In this document: positions 8,530-18,007 of the stretch, piece by piece | How positions within the stretch are numbered: position 1 is the first letter of the stretch | Layout: each line of letters starts with the position of its first letter | Assembly: GCA_025351355.1 (NCBI GenBank) | Contig: JANXWC010000161.1 | Coordinates: 1-37,397, forward strand | Origin: Hyphomicrobiaceae bacterium | GTDB taxonomy: Bacteria; Pseudomonadota; Alphaproteobacteria; Rhizobiales; Hyphomicrobiaceae | Direction: 5' to 3' | DNA length: 37,397 nt | Program-made: the position numbers and the translations under genes | The notes under the pieces: generated by a model | Told to the model about the DNA's origin: nothing | The model's database searches: none | What the model saw: only the letters and a program-made list of their open reading frames with translations

Positions 8530-9851
8530 GGCATAGGCGAGCTGAAAGATACCGCGCCGATATCTCGAACGCCTTCCTGACCCCAAAGGCGCATTACGAT
8601 GCCTGCGACGCCCAGGGTCGCAATGCCAAGCAACGAGAATAGCAGCCACAATGGCGTGTCAAAAATTTGCAGCACCGCAAGCAATGCGCCGGCTGCCGTC
8701 ATATACGCCGCATTGATGACGTTCACCGCCGCAACGATACGCGCGCGGCGGTCCGCCGGCGCCCAGCTTTGAACGGCGGCAAAGGCTGGAACGATAAACA
8801 AGCCGCCGCCAAGGGCGAGAACCGCGAGGCTGGCGATAAAGGCTGTGCCACGCTTACTGCTAACAAATTCGGCAACGGGAATGTCAGCCACGGGCCGCAC
8901 AATCCAGAAAGCAAGGGCCGCCAGCGCCAGCGCGGCACAACCCATCAAAACGGCACCTAACGGTACCAGCGCCAGATTGGGGCGTGTGTGACTGGCGCGT
9001 GCAGCAAGCAACGAGCCGGCAGCGATACCGACGACGAAAACGGAAAGCGCCAAAGTGTAAACCGCGGGCGTACCGCCCATCGGGCCTTTGACCATGACGG
9101 GCAACAGCGACAGGGCTAAGGCGCCCACCAGCCAAAACCACGAGCATACATGCGCGCCCACTCGCATGCGTGGCTCGGTTTTCAATTCCGAGATCAATCG
9201 AAACGTCGATGACAACGGATTCCGCGTGATGCCAATCGTCGGCGCAGCGGAACCTCTGTAGGGGATCATCCTCGCCGAAACCCAACAGATGACCGCCAGG
9301 CTGAGAATGATGCCGACAACCAGTTCCCGGCTTTGAATTTCAGTGACGAGGATCCCGGCGCCGATGGTTCCGAGCAAGATCGCCAGAAAGGTCGCGCCCT
9401 CAACCAATGCATTCCCTGTTGCCAGTTCCTCCGTCGTCAGTGCTTCGGGCAGCAATCCATATTTCACCGGACCAAACAAAGCGCCGATCACACCAAAACC
9501 CAACAGTGCCGCAAATAGCACGGGAACCGAATGAAAATAGAAGCCGGCAGCGGCCACGGCTGCTACCGGGATTTCGCCGAGCTTGATGGCCGCAGCGACG
9601 CGGCCCTTATCGTATTTGTCGGCCAGTTCGCCGCCCAACGCCGATAGAAAAAAGAACGGCGCGATGAATACGACGCCTGCCAGTGTGTTAAGTTTGGCGC
9701 CGTCCGACGGACTGAAAGCCGCTGCTGCGCCGATGCCAAACAAAACGAGCAACCCGAGCGAGTTTTTCAGGAAATTGTCATTGAGTGCTGAACAAAATTG
9801 CGAACAGAAGAGCGGCGCGAACCGCCGTTCAGACATCAAATGGTTGAGCAT
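8526..9851 (-). CDS. MFS transporter, LplT-like half of a former MFS-acyltransferase fusion
   Basis: Inner-membrane transporter of the major facilitator superfamily, 441 residues with about 12 hydrophobic segments. The N-terminus (MSERRFAPLFCSQFCSALND, then NFLKN) is characteristic of the lysophospholipid flippase LplT and of the flippase domain that precedes PlsC in Aas-like fusion proteins, which move lyso-phospholipids inwards for re-acylation. Residues 1 to about 420 are well preserved. The last 15 or so residues (RDIGAVSFSSPMP) appear to be out of frame: a neighbouring frame reads IFQLAYAL up to the IS target site and joins the PlsC remnant on the far side. The ORF may therefore be a frameshifted, truncated N-terminal half. 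The MFS part could still fold, so I keep it as CDS. No acyltransferase gene is intact in the window. Confidence 0.75.
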   Translation of the reverse strand: MLNHLMSERRFAPLFCSQFCSALNDNFLKNSLGLLVLFGIGAAAAFSPSDGAKLNTLAGVVFIAPFFFLSALGGELADKYDKGRVAAAIKLGEIPVAAVAAAGFYFHSVPVLFAALLGFGVIGALFGPVKYGLLPEALTTEELATGNALVEGATFLAILLGTIGAGILVTEIQSRELVVGIILSLAVICWVSARMIPYRGSAAPTIGITRNPLSSTFRLISELKTEPRMRVGAHVCSWFWLVGALALSLLPVMVKGPMGGTPAVYTLALSVFVVGIAAGSLLAARASHTRPNLALVPLGAVLMGCAALALAALAFWIVRPVADIPVAEFVSSKRGTAFIASLAVLALGGGLFIVPAFAAVQSWAPADRRARIVAAVNVINAAYMTAAGALLAVLQIFDTPLWLLFSLLGIATLGVAGIVMRLWGQEGVRDIGAVSFSSPMP

Positions 9852-9911
9852 GAAATACTCCAGGAACTGGGTTGCACGCGTTCATCGATCTCTATGTAGT
9901 GTTGGATCGAT

Positions 9912-9957
9912 CTTAAATGACCAATGTTGGCACCAACCTGAACGGTGCCCATTTAAG
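9912..9957. promoter_or_regulatory. Two-part palindrome upstream of the MFS gene
   Basis: CTTAAATG (9912-9919) pairs with CATTTAAG (9950-9957), and inside it GGCACC (9929-9934) pairs with GGTGCC (9944-9949). The element lies 60-106 bases upstream of the MFS start codon. It could be a regulator binding site or a cruciform; the regulator is unknown. Confidence 0.4.
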
Positions 9958-10400
9958 TAGAGCAGCCGCCGTTGAATTCTTCAGAACCATCGCCTTTCGA
10001 AGTCTTCGCAAACCTCCGTCCCCGCTGCTCCGGTTGCAATAGTTTCACATAGCCGCTGCGATCGATGCATTAAAACCAACTAGCTATGTCCTGCAGGCGC
10101 TGGAGGTCTAGCCGCGAGGCTCGGCTGATTGATCCCAGAATTAAAGCCGACAGACCAGCGGACCAAATTTTCCACGACCAACCAGGCATGGCGCGCGCCT
10201 TTATTGAACGACACTCAACATTCAATGAGATTGAACGCCGTTTAAGAGCAACTCTGGTCGCTACCTAAAACTGGTGGAATAGGTTAATGCAGATATACAA
10301 GCCGTTGACCAATCGGCGCGGCTGGGTGAACACACTCAGCTAACCCGCGGGTCACGTCTGCACAATGTCGTTCCCAGCAAATTCGGAGCTCCCGTAGTAG
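9958..10400. other. Gap without a convincing gene
   Basis: A short plus-strand frame at 10086-10268 (60 residues, containing ADRPADQIFHDQPGMARAFI) has no recognisable family and no clear ribosome binding site. Nothing else in this stretch is supported. The promoter of the following methyltransferase gene should lie near its right end. Confidence 0.3.
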
Positions 10401-11159
10401 ATGACGATCCAACTGCCCGTGCCGCCGTCCAGAACTCCGGCTCGCGTCGTCAACAGTGCTTGGCTCGAGCATGGCCCATTCGCATTCTGGCTTGTCGAGG
10501 CTTTGCGCCCACGCTTGATCGTCGAGCTTGGGACGCACAACGGCTATTCCTTCTGCTGTTTCTGCGAGCAGCTTCGGAAGAGTTCCATTGACGGTCGCGC
10601 AATCGCCGTCGATACGTGGCGCGGCGACGAACACGCTGGCGCTTACAGCGACAGTGTTTACGACAATCTGTCCCGTTATGTTGGCACGCACTATGCCGAT
10701 ATTGCAGAAATGAAGCGCATGTATTTCTCCGACGCATTGCCGTCGGTTGCTGACGGCACCATCGATCTACTGCACGTCGATGGCCGCCACTTCTATGACG
10801 ACGTCGTCGAAGACTTCACCACCTGGATCCCCAAGCTTTCGGATCGCGCCGTGGTTTTGTTCCATGATACGCAGGTGCGGGAACGTGGGTTCGGCGTTTA
10901 CAAATACTGGGCCGAACTTGAGGCACGCTATCCGTCGTTTGAGTTCCACCACGGCCACGGCCTCGGCGTCCTCGGCTACGGCCGCAACAAGACACCACAA
11001 ATTGAATCGCTCCTGTCAATGCGCCCGGAAAGTGCGGAGGCCGCGGCTACTCGCGCAGCGTTCGCCGAAGCTGGCTCGGCAATTGCGAAACGGTGGAAGC
11101 GGTCACACGTCGTTGAGCGCGCGATAGGCAAACTCAAATCGCTGGTCGGCGGCAATTGA
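10401..11159 (+). CDS. Class I SAM-dependent methyltransferase (Methyltransf_24-like)
   Basis: Cytoplasmic methyltransferase of unknown acceptor, 252 residues. The SAM-binding motif I is VELGTHNGYSF (41-51), motif II the acidic end of a strand in AIAVDTW (Asp71), and LLHVDGRH (123-130) with FHD (154-156) matches the Methyltransf_24/CmcI-like group, where Asp and His residues often bind a metal. Members of this group modify sugars, cephalosporins or small phenols, so the substrate cannot be given. It stands alone, 40 bases before rnr on the same strand. The start ATG has no strong ribosome binding site. Confidence 0.75.
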   Translation: MTIQLPVPPSRTPARVVNSAWLEHGPFAFWLVEALRPRLIVELGTHNGYSFCCFCEQLRKSSIDGRAIAVDTWRGDEHAGAYSDSVYDNLSRYVGTHYADIAEMKRMYFSDALPSVADGTIDLLHVDGRHFYDDVVEDFTTWIPKLSDRAVVLFHDTQVRERGFGVYKYWAELEARYPSFEFHHGHGLGVLGYGRNKTPQIESLLSMRPESAEAAATRAAFAEAGSAIAKRWKRSHVVERAIGKLKSLVGGN

Positions 11160-11199
11160 CCATGCGCAATTTGTCCGATGATTTTCGAGGGATCTGACG

Positions 11200-13509
11200 A
11201 TGGCCGCTCGCGACAAAGGCAAGCCGGCGAGGTCGACGCAACCCTCGATGCCCAGCAAGGACGATATTCTAAAATTCATCCAATCCGCGTCCGAGACTGT
11301 CGGCAAACGCGAGATTGCCCGCGCCTTTTCCATAAAGGGCGATAATCGCGTCGCCCTCAAGAAGCTGCTGCAGGAAATGACCGATGCGGGCCAACTCTCC
11401 GGCAACCGCACAGCCCTGCAGGAGAAGGGCCGGCTACCCGCCGTTGCCACTTTCGACATCGTCGGTCGCGACACCGAAGGCGACCTCATCGCCGAGCCGC
11501 AAGTCTGGAACAGTGGTGACGGTAAGCGGCCCAAAGCCTTCGTACGCATCCCGAAAAAATCCGGCGGCGATGAGCGTTTCTCCCTCGGCGCTGGCGATCG
11601 CATTCTAGCCCGGACTATCCGCCTCACCGGCGATCGCTACGATTATGCCGTCGAACCGATAAAGAAGCTCCCCAAAGAACGCACGCGTGCGCTCGGAATC
11701 TTCCGTGCCGCAATCCGCACGCACGGCGCCTCGGGAGGCGGCATGATCGAACCTGTCGACAAAAAGGAAATGCGCGCCTGGCCCGTGGACGCCACGCAAA
11801 GCGGTGACGCCAAGAACGGCGACCTCGTCCGCTTCGACCTTATCCGCGGACGCCACGGCACACCCAGCGCCCGGGTGGTCGAAAGTATCGGAAACCCCGG
11901 TGATCAGCGTCAAATTTCACTAATTGCCATCCATACGCATGGTATTCCCGACGAATTCCCCCGCGCGGTTCTGGATGAAGTAAAGTTGCTCCCCGCACTT
12001 AACATCGACAAGCGACGCGACCTCACAGGTTTGCCGTTGCTGACGATTGATCCGGTGGACGCCCGCGACCATGACGATGCCGTCTACGCCGCACCCGACA
12101 CAGACGGCAAGAACCCCGGCGGCTGGCGCGTCATCGTCGCGATCGCAGATGTTGCCGCTTACGTTCGGCCAGGGACGCAGTTGGATCGGGAAGCGCGCAT
12201 CCGCGGCAACTCCGTCTATTTTCCCGACCGCGTCGTTCCCATGTTGCCGGAGCGCATCTCCAACGATCTTTGCTCATTGCGCGAATTGGAAGAGCGCCCC
12301 TGTCTCGCAGTCGAAATGGTGTTCGATGCCACCGGCCACAAACGCCACCACACATTCCATCGCGCGCTCATGCGTTCGGCCGCCAAACTGAGTTACCAGG
12401 AAGCGCAAGCCGCGATCGATGGAAAACCTACGCCGAAAGCGGCAAAGGTGCTGGAAGCCGCGCTCAAGCCCTTGTGGGCCGCCTATGACGTCGTCTGTCG
12501 TGCGCGCGACAATCGGGCTCCCCTCGATCTCGACTTGCCCGAACGCAGAATAGTGCTCGACCAGGAAGGGCGCGTCGCCAACGTCATAGTTCCCGAGCGG
12601 TTGACTGCGCACCGACTGATCGAAGAATTCATGATCCAAGCCAATGTCGCCGCCGCAGAAACGCTCGAGGAAAAACGCACCAACCTGATCTATCGCGTGC
12701 ACGAGCAGCCATCAAAAGAAAAGCTTGCCGCGCTCGGGGATTTCCTCGCGACACTCGATCTGCGCCTGCCGAAGGCCGGTCAGTTGCGCCCGACGCACTT
12801 CAACGAGATCCTTGCTGCCGCCAAGACCTTGCCCACTGCGGACCTCATCAACGAAGTCGTGTTGCGGTCGCAATCGCAGGCCGTCTATGCGCCCGGCAAC
12901 CTCGGCCATTTCGGCCTCAATCTCAAGCGCTACGCCCACTTCACTTCGCCCATCCGCCGCTATGCCGATCTGATCGTCCACCGCTGTCTGGTGCGCGCTC
13001 TCGGCTTGGGAAGTGATGGGATCACCGACGGAGAACTCGCTGGCCTTCATGAAATCGCAGAAGGCATTTCTCAAACCGAACGCCGCGCGATGACGGCTGA
13101 GCGCGAGACGACCGATCGATTGATCGCAACGCATCTCGCCGACCGCGTCGGTGCCGAATTTCGCGGACGCATCGCTGGCGTTACAAAATCGGGTCTGTTC
13201 GTCAAATTGGCCGACACCGGAGCGGATGGTTTCATTCCCATCTCGACACTGGGCGACGATTATTTCGTGCACGATCCGGCCAGCCACGCCTTGATCGGCG
13301 ACCGCACGCGGCGCGGCTTCCGCTTAGGTGACACCGTCAATGTCCGCCTTGTCGAAGCGGTCCCAACGGCCGGCGCTCTCCGCTTCGAAATGTTGAGTGA
13401 TGGGCACAAGGATATGCGGGCGTCCAACACCAAAGGCGTACGCGGCAATCGTCGCGATCTCGGAAAAATGGGCGCTCGCCTCGGTCGCAAGGGCCCGCCG
13501 CGCCGATAG
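11200..13509 (+). CDS. rnr: Ribonuclease R (3'-5' exoribonuclease)
   Basis: Processive, hydrolytic 3'-5' exoribonuclease that degrades structured RNA and takes part in rRNA and tmRNA-linked decay. The 769-residue product has an N-terminal winged-helix region (about 20-80, KREIARAF...LKKLLQEM), cold-shock/OB domains, the RNB catalytic domain with the acidic metal-binding motif DPVDARDHDDAVY starting at residue 284, the conserved HFTSPIRRYADLIVHR near 584-600, and a C-terminal S1 domain at about 648-720 (FRGRIAGVTKSGLFVKL). A short basic tail ends the protein (RKGPPRR). GAGGG sits 8 bases before the ATG at 11200. Length and domain order are normal for the RNase II/R family and the S1 plus basic tail favours RNase R over RNase II. 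Confidence 0.95.
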   Translation: MAARDKGKPARSTQPSMPSKDDILKFIQSASETVGKREIARAFSIKGDNRVALKKLLQEMTDAGQLSGNRTALQEKGRLPAVATFDIVGRDTEGDLIAEPQVWNSGDGKRPKAFVRIPKKSGGDERFSLGAGDRILARTIRLTGDRYDYAVEPIKKLPKERTRALGIFRAAIRTHGASGGGMIEPVDKKEMRAWPVDATQSGDAKNGDLVRFDLIRGRHGTPSARVVESIGNPGDQRQISLIAIHTHGIPDEFPRAVLDEVKLLPALNIDKRRDLTGLPLLTIDPVDARDHDDAVYAAPDTDGKNPGGWRVIVAIADVAAYVRPGTQLDREARIRGNSVYFPDRVVPMLPERISNDLCSLRELEERPCLAVEMVFDATGHKRHHTFHRALMRSAAKLSYQEAQAAIDGKPTPKAAKVLEAALKPLWAAYDVVCRARDNRAPLDLDLPERRIVLDQEGRVANVIVPERLTAHRLIEEFMIQANVAAAETLEEKRTNLIYRVHEQPSKEKLAALGDFLATLDLRLPKAGQLRPTHFNEILAAAKTLPTADLINEVVLRSQSQAVYAPGNLGHFGLNLKRYAHFTSPIRRYADLIVHRCLVRALGLGSDGITDGELAGLHEIAEGISQTERRAMTAERETTDRLIATHLADRVGAEFRGRIAGVTKSGLFVKLADTGADGFIPISTLGDDYFVHDPASHALIGDRTRRGFRLGDTVNVRLVEAVPTAGALRFEMLSDGHKDMRASNTKGVRGNRRDLGKMGARLGRKGPPRR

Positions 13510-13650
13510 TCTGATCGCATAAACCGCGCTCGCGAACAAACCGACTTCGGAGAAAACATAGTTGCACGCGCGACCGTTGGCGACCTTGACGCACAGGATC
13601 CACGCACGGCACGGTAACGCCTGACCTTCTTGCAATCAAACGCAGGTAAC

Positions 13651-14103
13651 ATGGCTGCACCAATGCAATGTTCATCACCTCGCCTCGTCTGGCCCGCCAT
13701 GGTGCGAGGTTGGCAGCAGCGCTGTCCGGCGTGCGGCACCGGATTGCTCTACGGCAAATACCTCAAGGTTGTGGATCACTGCGCGCTTTGTGGCCAAGAA
13801 CTGCACCACCACCGCGCCGACGATGCGCCGCCGTATTTCACCATGTTGATCGTTGGCCACCTTATTATTGGTCTGGTGCTTGCCGTCGAGACCCGCCTGC
13901 ACCCGGATCTATGGGTGCACGCGCTGCTGTGGGGGCCAGCTACTTTGCTCTTGTCGTTATGGTTGCTACCGCGCATCAAGGGCGCATTGATCGGCCAGCA
14001 ATGGGCAATGCGCATGCACGGTTTCGGCACGTCGCCGGATCCTTCCTTGCCAGAACCGTGGCCACCGCTATCGATCGTCAGACCCGGGAGCGAGCATGCC
14101 TGA
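13651..14103 (+). CDS. DUF983 family zinc-ribbon membrane protein
   Basis: A 150-residue protein with two CxxC pairs (CPACG and CALCG) forming a probable zinc ribbon, followed by two hydrophobic segments (YFTMLIVGHLIIGLVLAV and ALLWGPATLLLSLWLLP). This layout and the RCPACGTGLLYGKYLKV signature define DUF983, a family common in alphaproteobacteria whose function is not established. The ATG at 13651 is preferred over an upstream TTG at 13630. It overlaps the next gene by 8 bases, and the pair is probably co-transcribed with rnr. Confidence 0.85.
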   Translation: MAAPMQCSSPRLVWPAMVRGWQQRCPACGTGLLYGKYLKVVDHCALCGQELHHHRADDAPPYFTMLIVGHLIIGLVLAVETRLHPDLWVHALLWGPATLLLSLWLLPRIKGALIGQQWAMRMHGFGTSPDPSLPEPWPPLSIVRPGSEHA

Positions 14104-14836
14104 AATGGACGCCTTAAAAGAAGAATTTACGGAAAAGCGCAACCCTGGCTCGAAATTGCTGCGCCCAAAGGATGCGGCGACACTGGTTATCGTCGATCGC
14201 ACCGGCAATGAACCCAAAGTATTGTTGGGCAAACGCCGTGACGATTTGGCGTTCATGGCCGGAAAATACGTATTTCCGGGCGGCCGCGTCGACCGAACCG
14301 ACAAGACGGTCGCAACGGCCTCTGACCTGCGTCCAAGCGAAATTGCAAAACTCAAAGTCGCTATGCGGGGACTTCCATCGGCCGTGCGCGCGCGGTCGCT
14401 GGCTGCCGCCGCCATTCGAGAGGCCTACGAGGAAGCCGGGCTTATCATCGGCGCCAGATCCACTCACGCCAAGACACCGCCGGAAGGTTGGAAGGCATTC
14501 TTCGCGGCCGGCTATGCGCCAGCCCTTTCCGGCATTACGTTTTTTGCGCGTGCTGTCACGCCGCCTGGCCGCCCCCGCCGCTTCGATACCCGTTTCTTCT
14601 GCATCGATTCTTCGGCGATTGTGGAACGACAAGCGATCAACGACGGCGAATTGAGCGGTTTGGAGTGGGTCACGTTGGAGGGCGCGCGAGCCCTGGATCT
14701 GCCGCGCATCACCCGTGTGGTGTTGGAAGATCTCAGCGAACAACTCGACAATGGCTCCCTCGATCATGGCACCAATCCCGTGCCCTATTATTATCACCGC
14801 AACGGCGCTTTCAAGCGTGACTTGATCACCGCCTGA
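14096..14836 (+). CDS. Nudix hydrolase, NUDT19-like
   Basis: Hydrolase of a nucleoside-diphosphate-linked substrate; relatives such as NUDT19 act on CoA and acyl-CoA esters. The 246-residue product has FPGG at 60-63 and the second half of the Nudix box, REAYEEAGL, at 108-116, separated by an insertion of about 40 residues (VDRTDKT...ARSLAAAAI). Such an insertion within the Nudix box is a feature of NUDT19-type proteins. The helix REAYEEAG supplies the metal-binding glutamates. The start overlaps the end of the DUF983 gene by 8 bases. It stops 20 bases before the convergent MFS gene. A role in CoA-ester turnover beside acyl-CoA genes is possible but is inference. Confidence 0.85.
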   Translation: MPEMDALKEEFTEKRNPGSKLLRPKDAATLVIVDRTGNEPKVLLGKRRDDLAFMAGKYVFPGGRVDRTDKTVATASDLRPSEIAKLKVAMRGLPSAVRARSLAAAAIREAYEEAGLIIGARSTHAKTPPEGWKAFFAAGYAPALSGITFFARAVTPPGRPRRFDTRFFCIDSSAIVERQAINDGELSGLEWVTLEGARALDLPRITRVVLEDLSEQLDNGSLDHGTNPVPYYYHRNGAFKRDLITA

Positions 14837-14856
14837 GAGAGAGCGACGTCGGGGTA

Positions 14857-16041
14857 TTAATTTGCCGCACGGAGTGCGACATTGCCGACCCTCCCGGCTT
14901 CCACGAGCGCGATTGCGGCAGCGATTACAAGCGCTGCGGCGGCCAACAGCGACGGCGCCCGCAAATTGCCGGTGGCCTCCGCCAATGCGCCGGCGATCGT
15001 GGGGCCGATCATCTGGCCGATGCCGAAACTTGCGGTCATCAGCCCGATAACCCGTTGTGCCCGGTCCCCGGCGACGGCTCGCCCGGCCATCAGCCCTAAT
15101 GCCGTCAGCCCCATGAATGTGCCGCCGAGCAGAACGGCTGACGCGCACACGCCAGCAGTGGTCATCCATTCGACACTCGCCGCAACACCGACCGCTTCGA
15201 CAAGACACGCAACAGCAAAGGCCCTTGCGAGGCCGATGCGACGCGACAACCATTGCCAGAGCGGAACTGAAGGCACCGCTGCGAGCCCAAACAGCATCCA
15301 GATCCACGGCTCCAATGCACGAATTTCAGCCGTCTGACGGACGATGGTAACAAGAAATGTCGCAGTGATGACGTAGCCAAAGCCGAACAACCCGTACGCC
15401 AGGACAATTCCGGCCTGCGATCCCCCCGACCGTACCGACGGCGCGGGTAATGCGGCATCAGCATTCAGCAATGGTCGCACAAGTACAGCCGCCACCACCG
15501 CGGCAAACGCGGCGGCGCCCGCCGACATCAGCCACATCGACTGCCATAGATCACCCGCAGCCGACATCGCGGCGACAACCGCGGCCGAGATGAATATTCC
15601 GATGCCAACGCCCGCGAAGTGCACCGATGCCAGTTTGGCCTGTCCCGCGCGCGACAATCGTTCGAGCACCAGCGTCGAGGCACAGATGATGACGAAGGCG
15701 CTGGCGATGCCGCCGACAAAGCGCAAGCCGACAAGCACAGCCATCTGCGGCGAGGCTGCCATGCCCGCCGTCGACATCACGCTGATCGCTAATGCAATCA
15801 GCAACCAGCGCCGCGGCATCGCCGAAAAAATCCTGTGACCCGCCACCAATGCGCCGATCACGTAGCCGAGAAAATTTGCCGACGCGACGAGGCCACCGTC
15901 AAACCGGCTCCAACCCAGGGCGTCGATCATGATCGGCAGCATCGGCGTATAAACGAAGCGACCAATCCCGATCGCCGCCGCAATCGCCAAACATCCACCG
16001 AGTGCCAGGCGGAAGGCTTCTGATCGCGTCAAGGGCCGCAT
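14857..16041 (-). CDS. YbfB/YjiJ family MFS transporter
   Basis: Predicted 12-segment inner-membrane transporter of about 394 residues. The N-terminal IAAAIGIGRFVYTPMLPIM motif, with GRF.YTP in the first membrane segment, is the signature of the YbfB/YjiJ group. Its substrate is unknown in most bacteria. It is the last gene of the leftward acyl-CoA operon: a TTG start at 16051-16053 would overlap the biotin carboxylase stop by 4 bases, and the ATG at 16039-16041 used here lies just inside. The tight coupling suggests it moves a substrate or product of the pathway, which is inference. Confidence 0.85.
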   Translation of the reverse strand: MRPLTRSEAFRLALGGCLAIAAAIGIGRFVYTPMLPIMIDALGWSRFDGGLVASANFLGYVIGALVAGHRIFSAMPRRWLLIALAISVMSTAGMAASPQMAVLVGLRFVGGIASAFVIICASTLVLERLSRAGQAKLASVHFAGVGIGIFISAAVVAAMSAAGDLWQSMWLMSAGAAAFAAVVAAVLVRPLLNADAALPAPSVRSGGSQAGIVLAYGLFGFGYVITATFLVTIVRQTAEIRALEPWIWMLFGLAAVPSVPLWQWLSRRIGLARAFAVACLVEAVGVAASVEWMTTAGVCASAVLLGGTFMGLTALGLMAGRAVAGDRAQRVIGLMTASFGIGQMIGPTIAGALAEATGNLRAPSLLAAAALVIAAAIALVEAGRVGNVALRAAN

Positions 16042-16049
16042 GTGCAAAC

Positions 16050-18005
16050 TCAACTGACAGCCATCCCGACCAGCACCTGCCGCGTGGCCACTTGGTCGCC
16101 GACATTGACCGACAACGTCTCGACGGTCCCGTCACGCTCAGCCGATATTTCGTGTTGCATCTTCATGGCCTCGAGCACGACCAGCCGCTGACCCTTCACG
16201 ACGGCATCGCCGGCTTTGGCATGCACAGCGACAATCCGACCATTCATCGGCGCCCTCAAAATAGCCGCGCCCTGCACGTCGTCGGCGGCGCGCGCAGCAA
16301 GCGTCGTATCGCTGGCGCTTATCGATACCGAGCCGAGATCAAGCAACAGTTGCGCGTCGTCCCACGCTGCGTGCGCCTCCCGCACGTGGCCATCGACCTC
16401 GAAGCGAACGGGGCCGGCGACAGCGCCCAATAGCGTCACCCGATGCCGCGATCCCGCACCCTCAATGATCCAAGCACGAGACCCGTCCGCCGTAACCCGC
16501 AATTCATGCACGCTACGCCCAACCGATAACTTCAACGGGATGGCGCGCGCGCCGGTCGATCGCCACCCATCCGCTTGCGTTTGCCGGTCCACCAATAATG
16601 TCGCCGCCAGCGCCACCATGACACCATCAGGTTCCGGGCGCGCCAACGCCTTGCTCTGTGCGGCAAAATGCTGGGAGATGAAAGCAATCGTCGTGTCGCC
16701 GTCGACGAACACCTGATGCCGCAACGAGGCCAGTAGAAATGCGCGATTGGTCGCAATTCCGTGCACATGACAATGATCGAGCGCCACAATCAAGCGACGC
16801 CGCGCCTCCTCGCGCGACGCGCCATGGGCAATGATTTTTGCAATCATCGGATCATAAAAAGTGCTGACTTCGGTCGGCGCCGTTGCCAGCCCGTGGTCGA
16901 CGCGGACGCCAGAAATCTCCGGCATTGACCACGCCACGATCCGCCCGCTGCGTGGCAGAAACCCTGCGTGAGGATCCTCGGCGTACAATCGAGCCTCGAT
17001 GGCATGCCCGGCAAACTTCACCTCGGTTTCGCGAACCGGCAGTTTCGCGCCTGCCGCAGCATCAATCTGCCAGCGCACCAGATCGAACCCCGTCACCGCC
17101 TCGGTCACGGGATGCTCGACTTGAATGCGGGTATTCATTTCAAGGAAATAGAACTTGCCGTCAACGGCCAGCAGGAACTCGACCGTGCCTGCCCCACAGT
17201 AGTTGATAGCTCGGGCAGCCGCCACCGCAGCCGCACCCATGCGTGCGCGCAACTCGGCACTCACTGCGGGCGAAGGCGCTTCCTCGATCACCTTCTGATG
17301 TCGGCGTTGGATTGAACAATCGCGCTCGCCGAGATGAATGATGTTGCCATGGCCGTCGCCAAAGACTTGGATCTCGATATGTCGCGCATCGACGACGGCC
17401 TTTTCCAGGATAAGTTCATCAGAGCCAAACGCTGCTAAAGCTTCCCGCCGTGCCGACGCAAGTGCGCCCAACACTTCCGTTTCTGCCGTGACGAGCCGCA
17501 TGCCGCGCCCCCCGCCCCCTGCAGCGGCTTTCACCATAACCGGGAATCCGATCTTGCGGGCCTCGGCCGCCAATCGCGCGTCCGACTGATCTGCACCCTG
17601 ATAGCCCGGCACGCACGGCACGCCCGCTTCCAACATCAGACGCTTGGCTGCAGCCTTGTTGCCCATCGCCGCAATGGCTTCCGGCGACGGTCCGATAAAC
17701 ACCAGGCCGGCCTCGCGGCAGCCCGCCGCAAACGAAGCATTCTCCGATAAAAAACCGTACCCGGGGTGCACGGCATCGGCACCCGAGCGCTTGGCTGCGG
17801 CGAGCAACTTTGCACTATCGAGATAGCTTTCCGTCGCGGCAGCCGCGCCGATGTGCACAGCTTCATCTGCGGTCTGCACATGCAGCGCATTGCGATCCAC
17901 GTCCGAGAATACAGCCACCGTGCGATACCCCATCGCGCGCGCGGTGCGCATGATGCGGCATGCGATCTCGCCCCGATTGGCAACCAGGATCTTTGTAAAG
18001 GCCAT
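16050..18005 (-). CDS. atuF: Biotin-dependent acyl-CoA carboxylase alpha subunit, probably geranyl-CoA carboxylase (AtuF-like)
   Basis: Cytoplasmic subunit that carboxylates its own biotin with ATP and bicarbonate and hands the carboxyl group to the beta subunit. The product of about 651 residues starts FTKILVANRGEIACRIMRTA, has the ATP-grasp glycine loop (KAAAGGGGRGMRLV), the biotin carboxylase motif EMNTRIQVEHPVTE, and ends with a biotin carrier domain whose lysine lies in EAMKMQHE, about 37 residues from the C-terminus. Length fits the 3-methylcrotonyl/geranyl-CoA carboxylase alpha family (about 650-660). The ATG at 18003-18005 gives the standard N-terminus; a GTG two codons earlier would overlap the preceding stop as GTGA. 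The geranyl rather than methylcrotonyl assignment rests on gene order and on the neighbouring dehydrogenase and beta subunit. Confidence 0.82.
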   Translation of the reverse strand: MAFTKILVANRGEIACRIMRTARAMGYRTVAVFSDVDRNALHVQTADEAVHIGAAAATESYLDSAKLLAAAKRSGADAVHPGYGFLSENASFAAGCREAGLVFIGPSPEAIAAMGNKAAAKRLMLEAGVPCVPGYQGADQSDARLAAEARKIGFPVMVKAAAGGGGRGMRLVTAETEVLGALASARREALAAFGSDELILEKAVVDARHIEIQVFGDGHGNIIHLGERDCSIQRRHQKVIEEAPSPAVSAELRARMGAAAVAAARAINYCGAGTVEFLLAVDGKFYFLEMNTRIQVEHPVTEAVTGFDLVRWQIDAAAGAKLPVRETEVKFAGHAIEARLYAEDPHAGFLPRSGRIVAWSMPEISGVRVDHGLATAPTEVSTFYDPMIAKIIAHGASREEARRRLIVALDHCHVHGIATNRAFLLASLRHQVFVDGDTTIAFISQHFAAQSKALARPEPDGVMVALAATLLVDRQTQADGWRSTGARAIPLKLSVGRSVHELRVTADGSRAWIIEGAGSRHRVTLLGAVAGPVRFEVDGHVREAHAAWDDAQLLLDLGSVSISASDTTLAARAADDVQGAAILRAPMNGRIVAVHAKAGDAVVKGQRLVVLEAMKMQHEISAERDGTVETLSVNVGDQVATRQVLVGMAVS

Positions 18006-18007
18006 GT

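Noticed and set aside
10086-10268. Possible 60-residue gene in the gap before the methyltransferase
   Set aside because: No ribosome binding site, no family resemblance, and a biased Arg-rich composition.
14114-15307. Open frame of about 397 codons antisense to the Nudix gene and extending across the MFS gene
   Set aside because: It spans two real genes on different strands and has no domain content.
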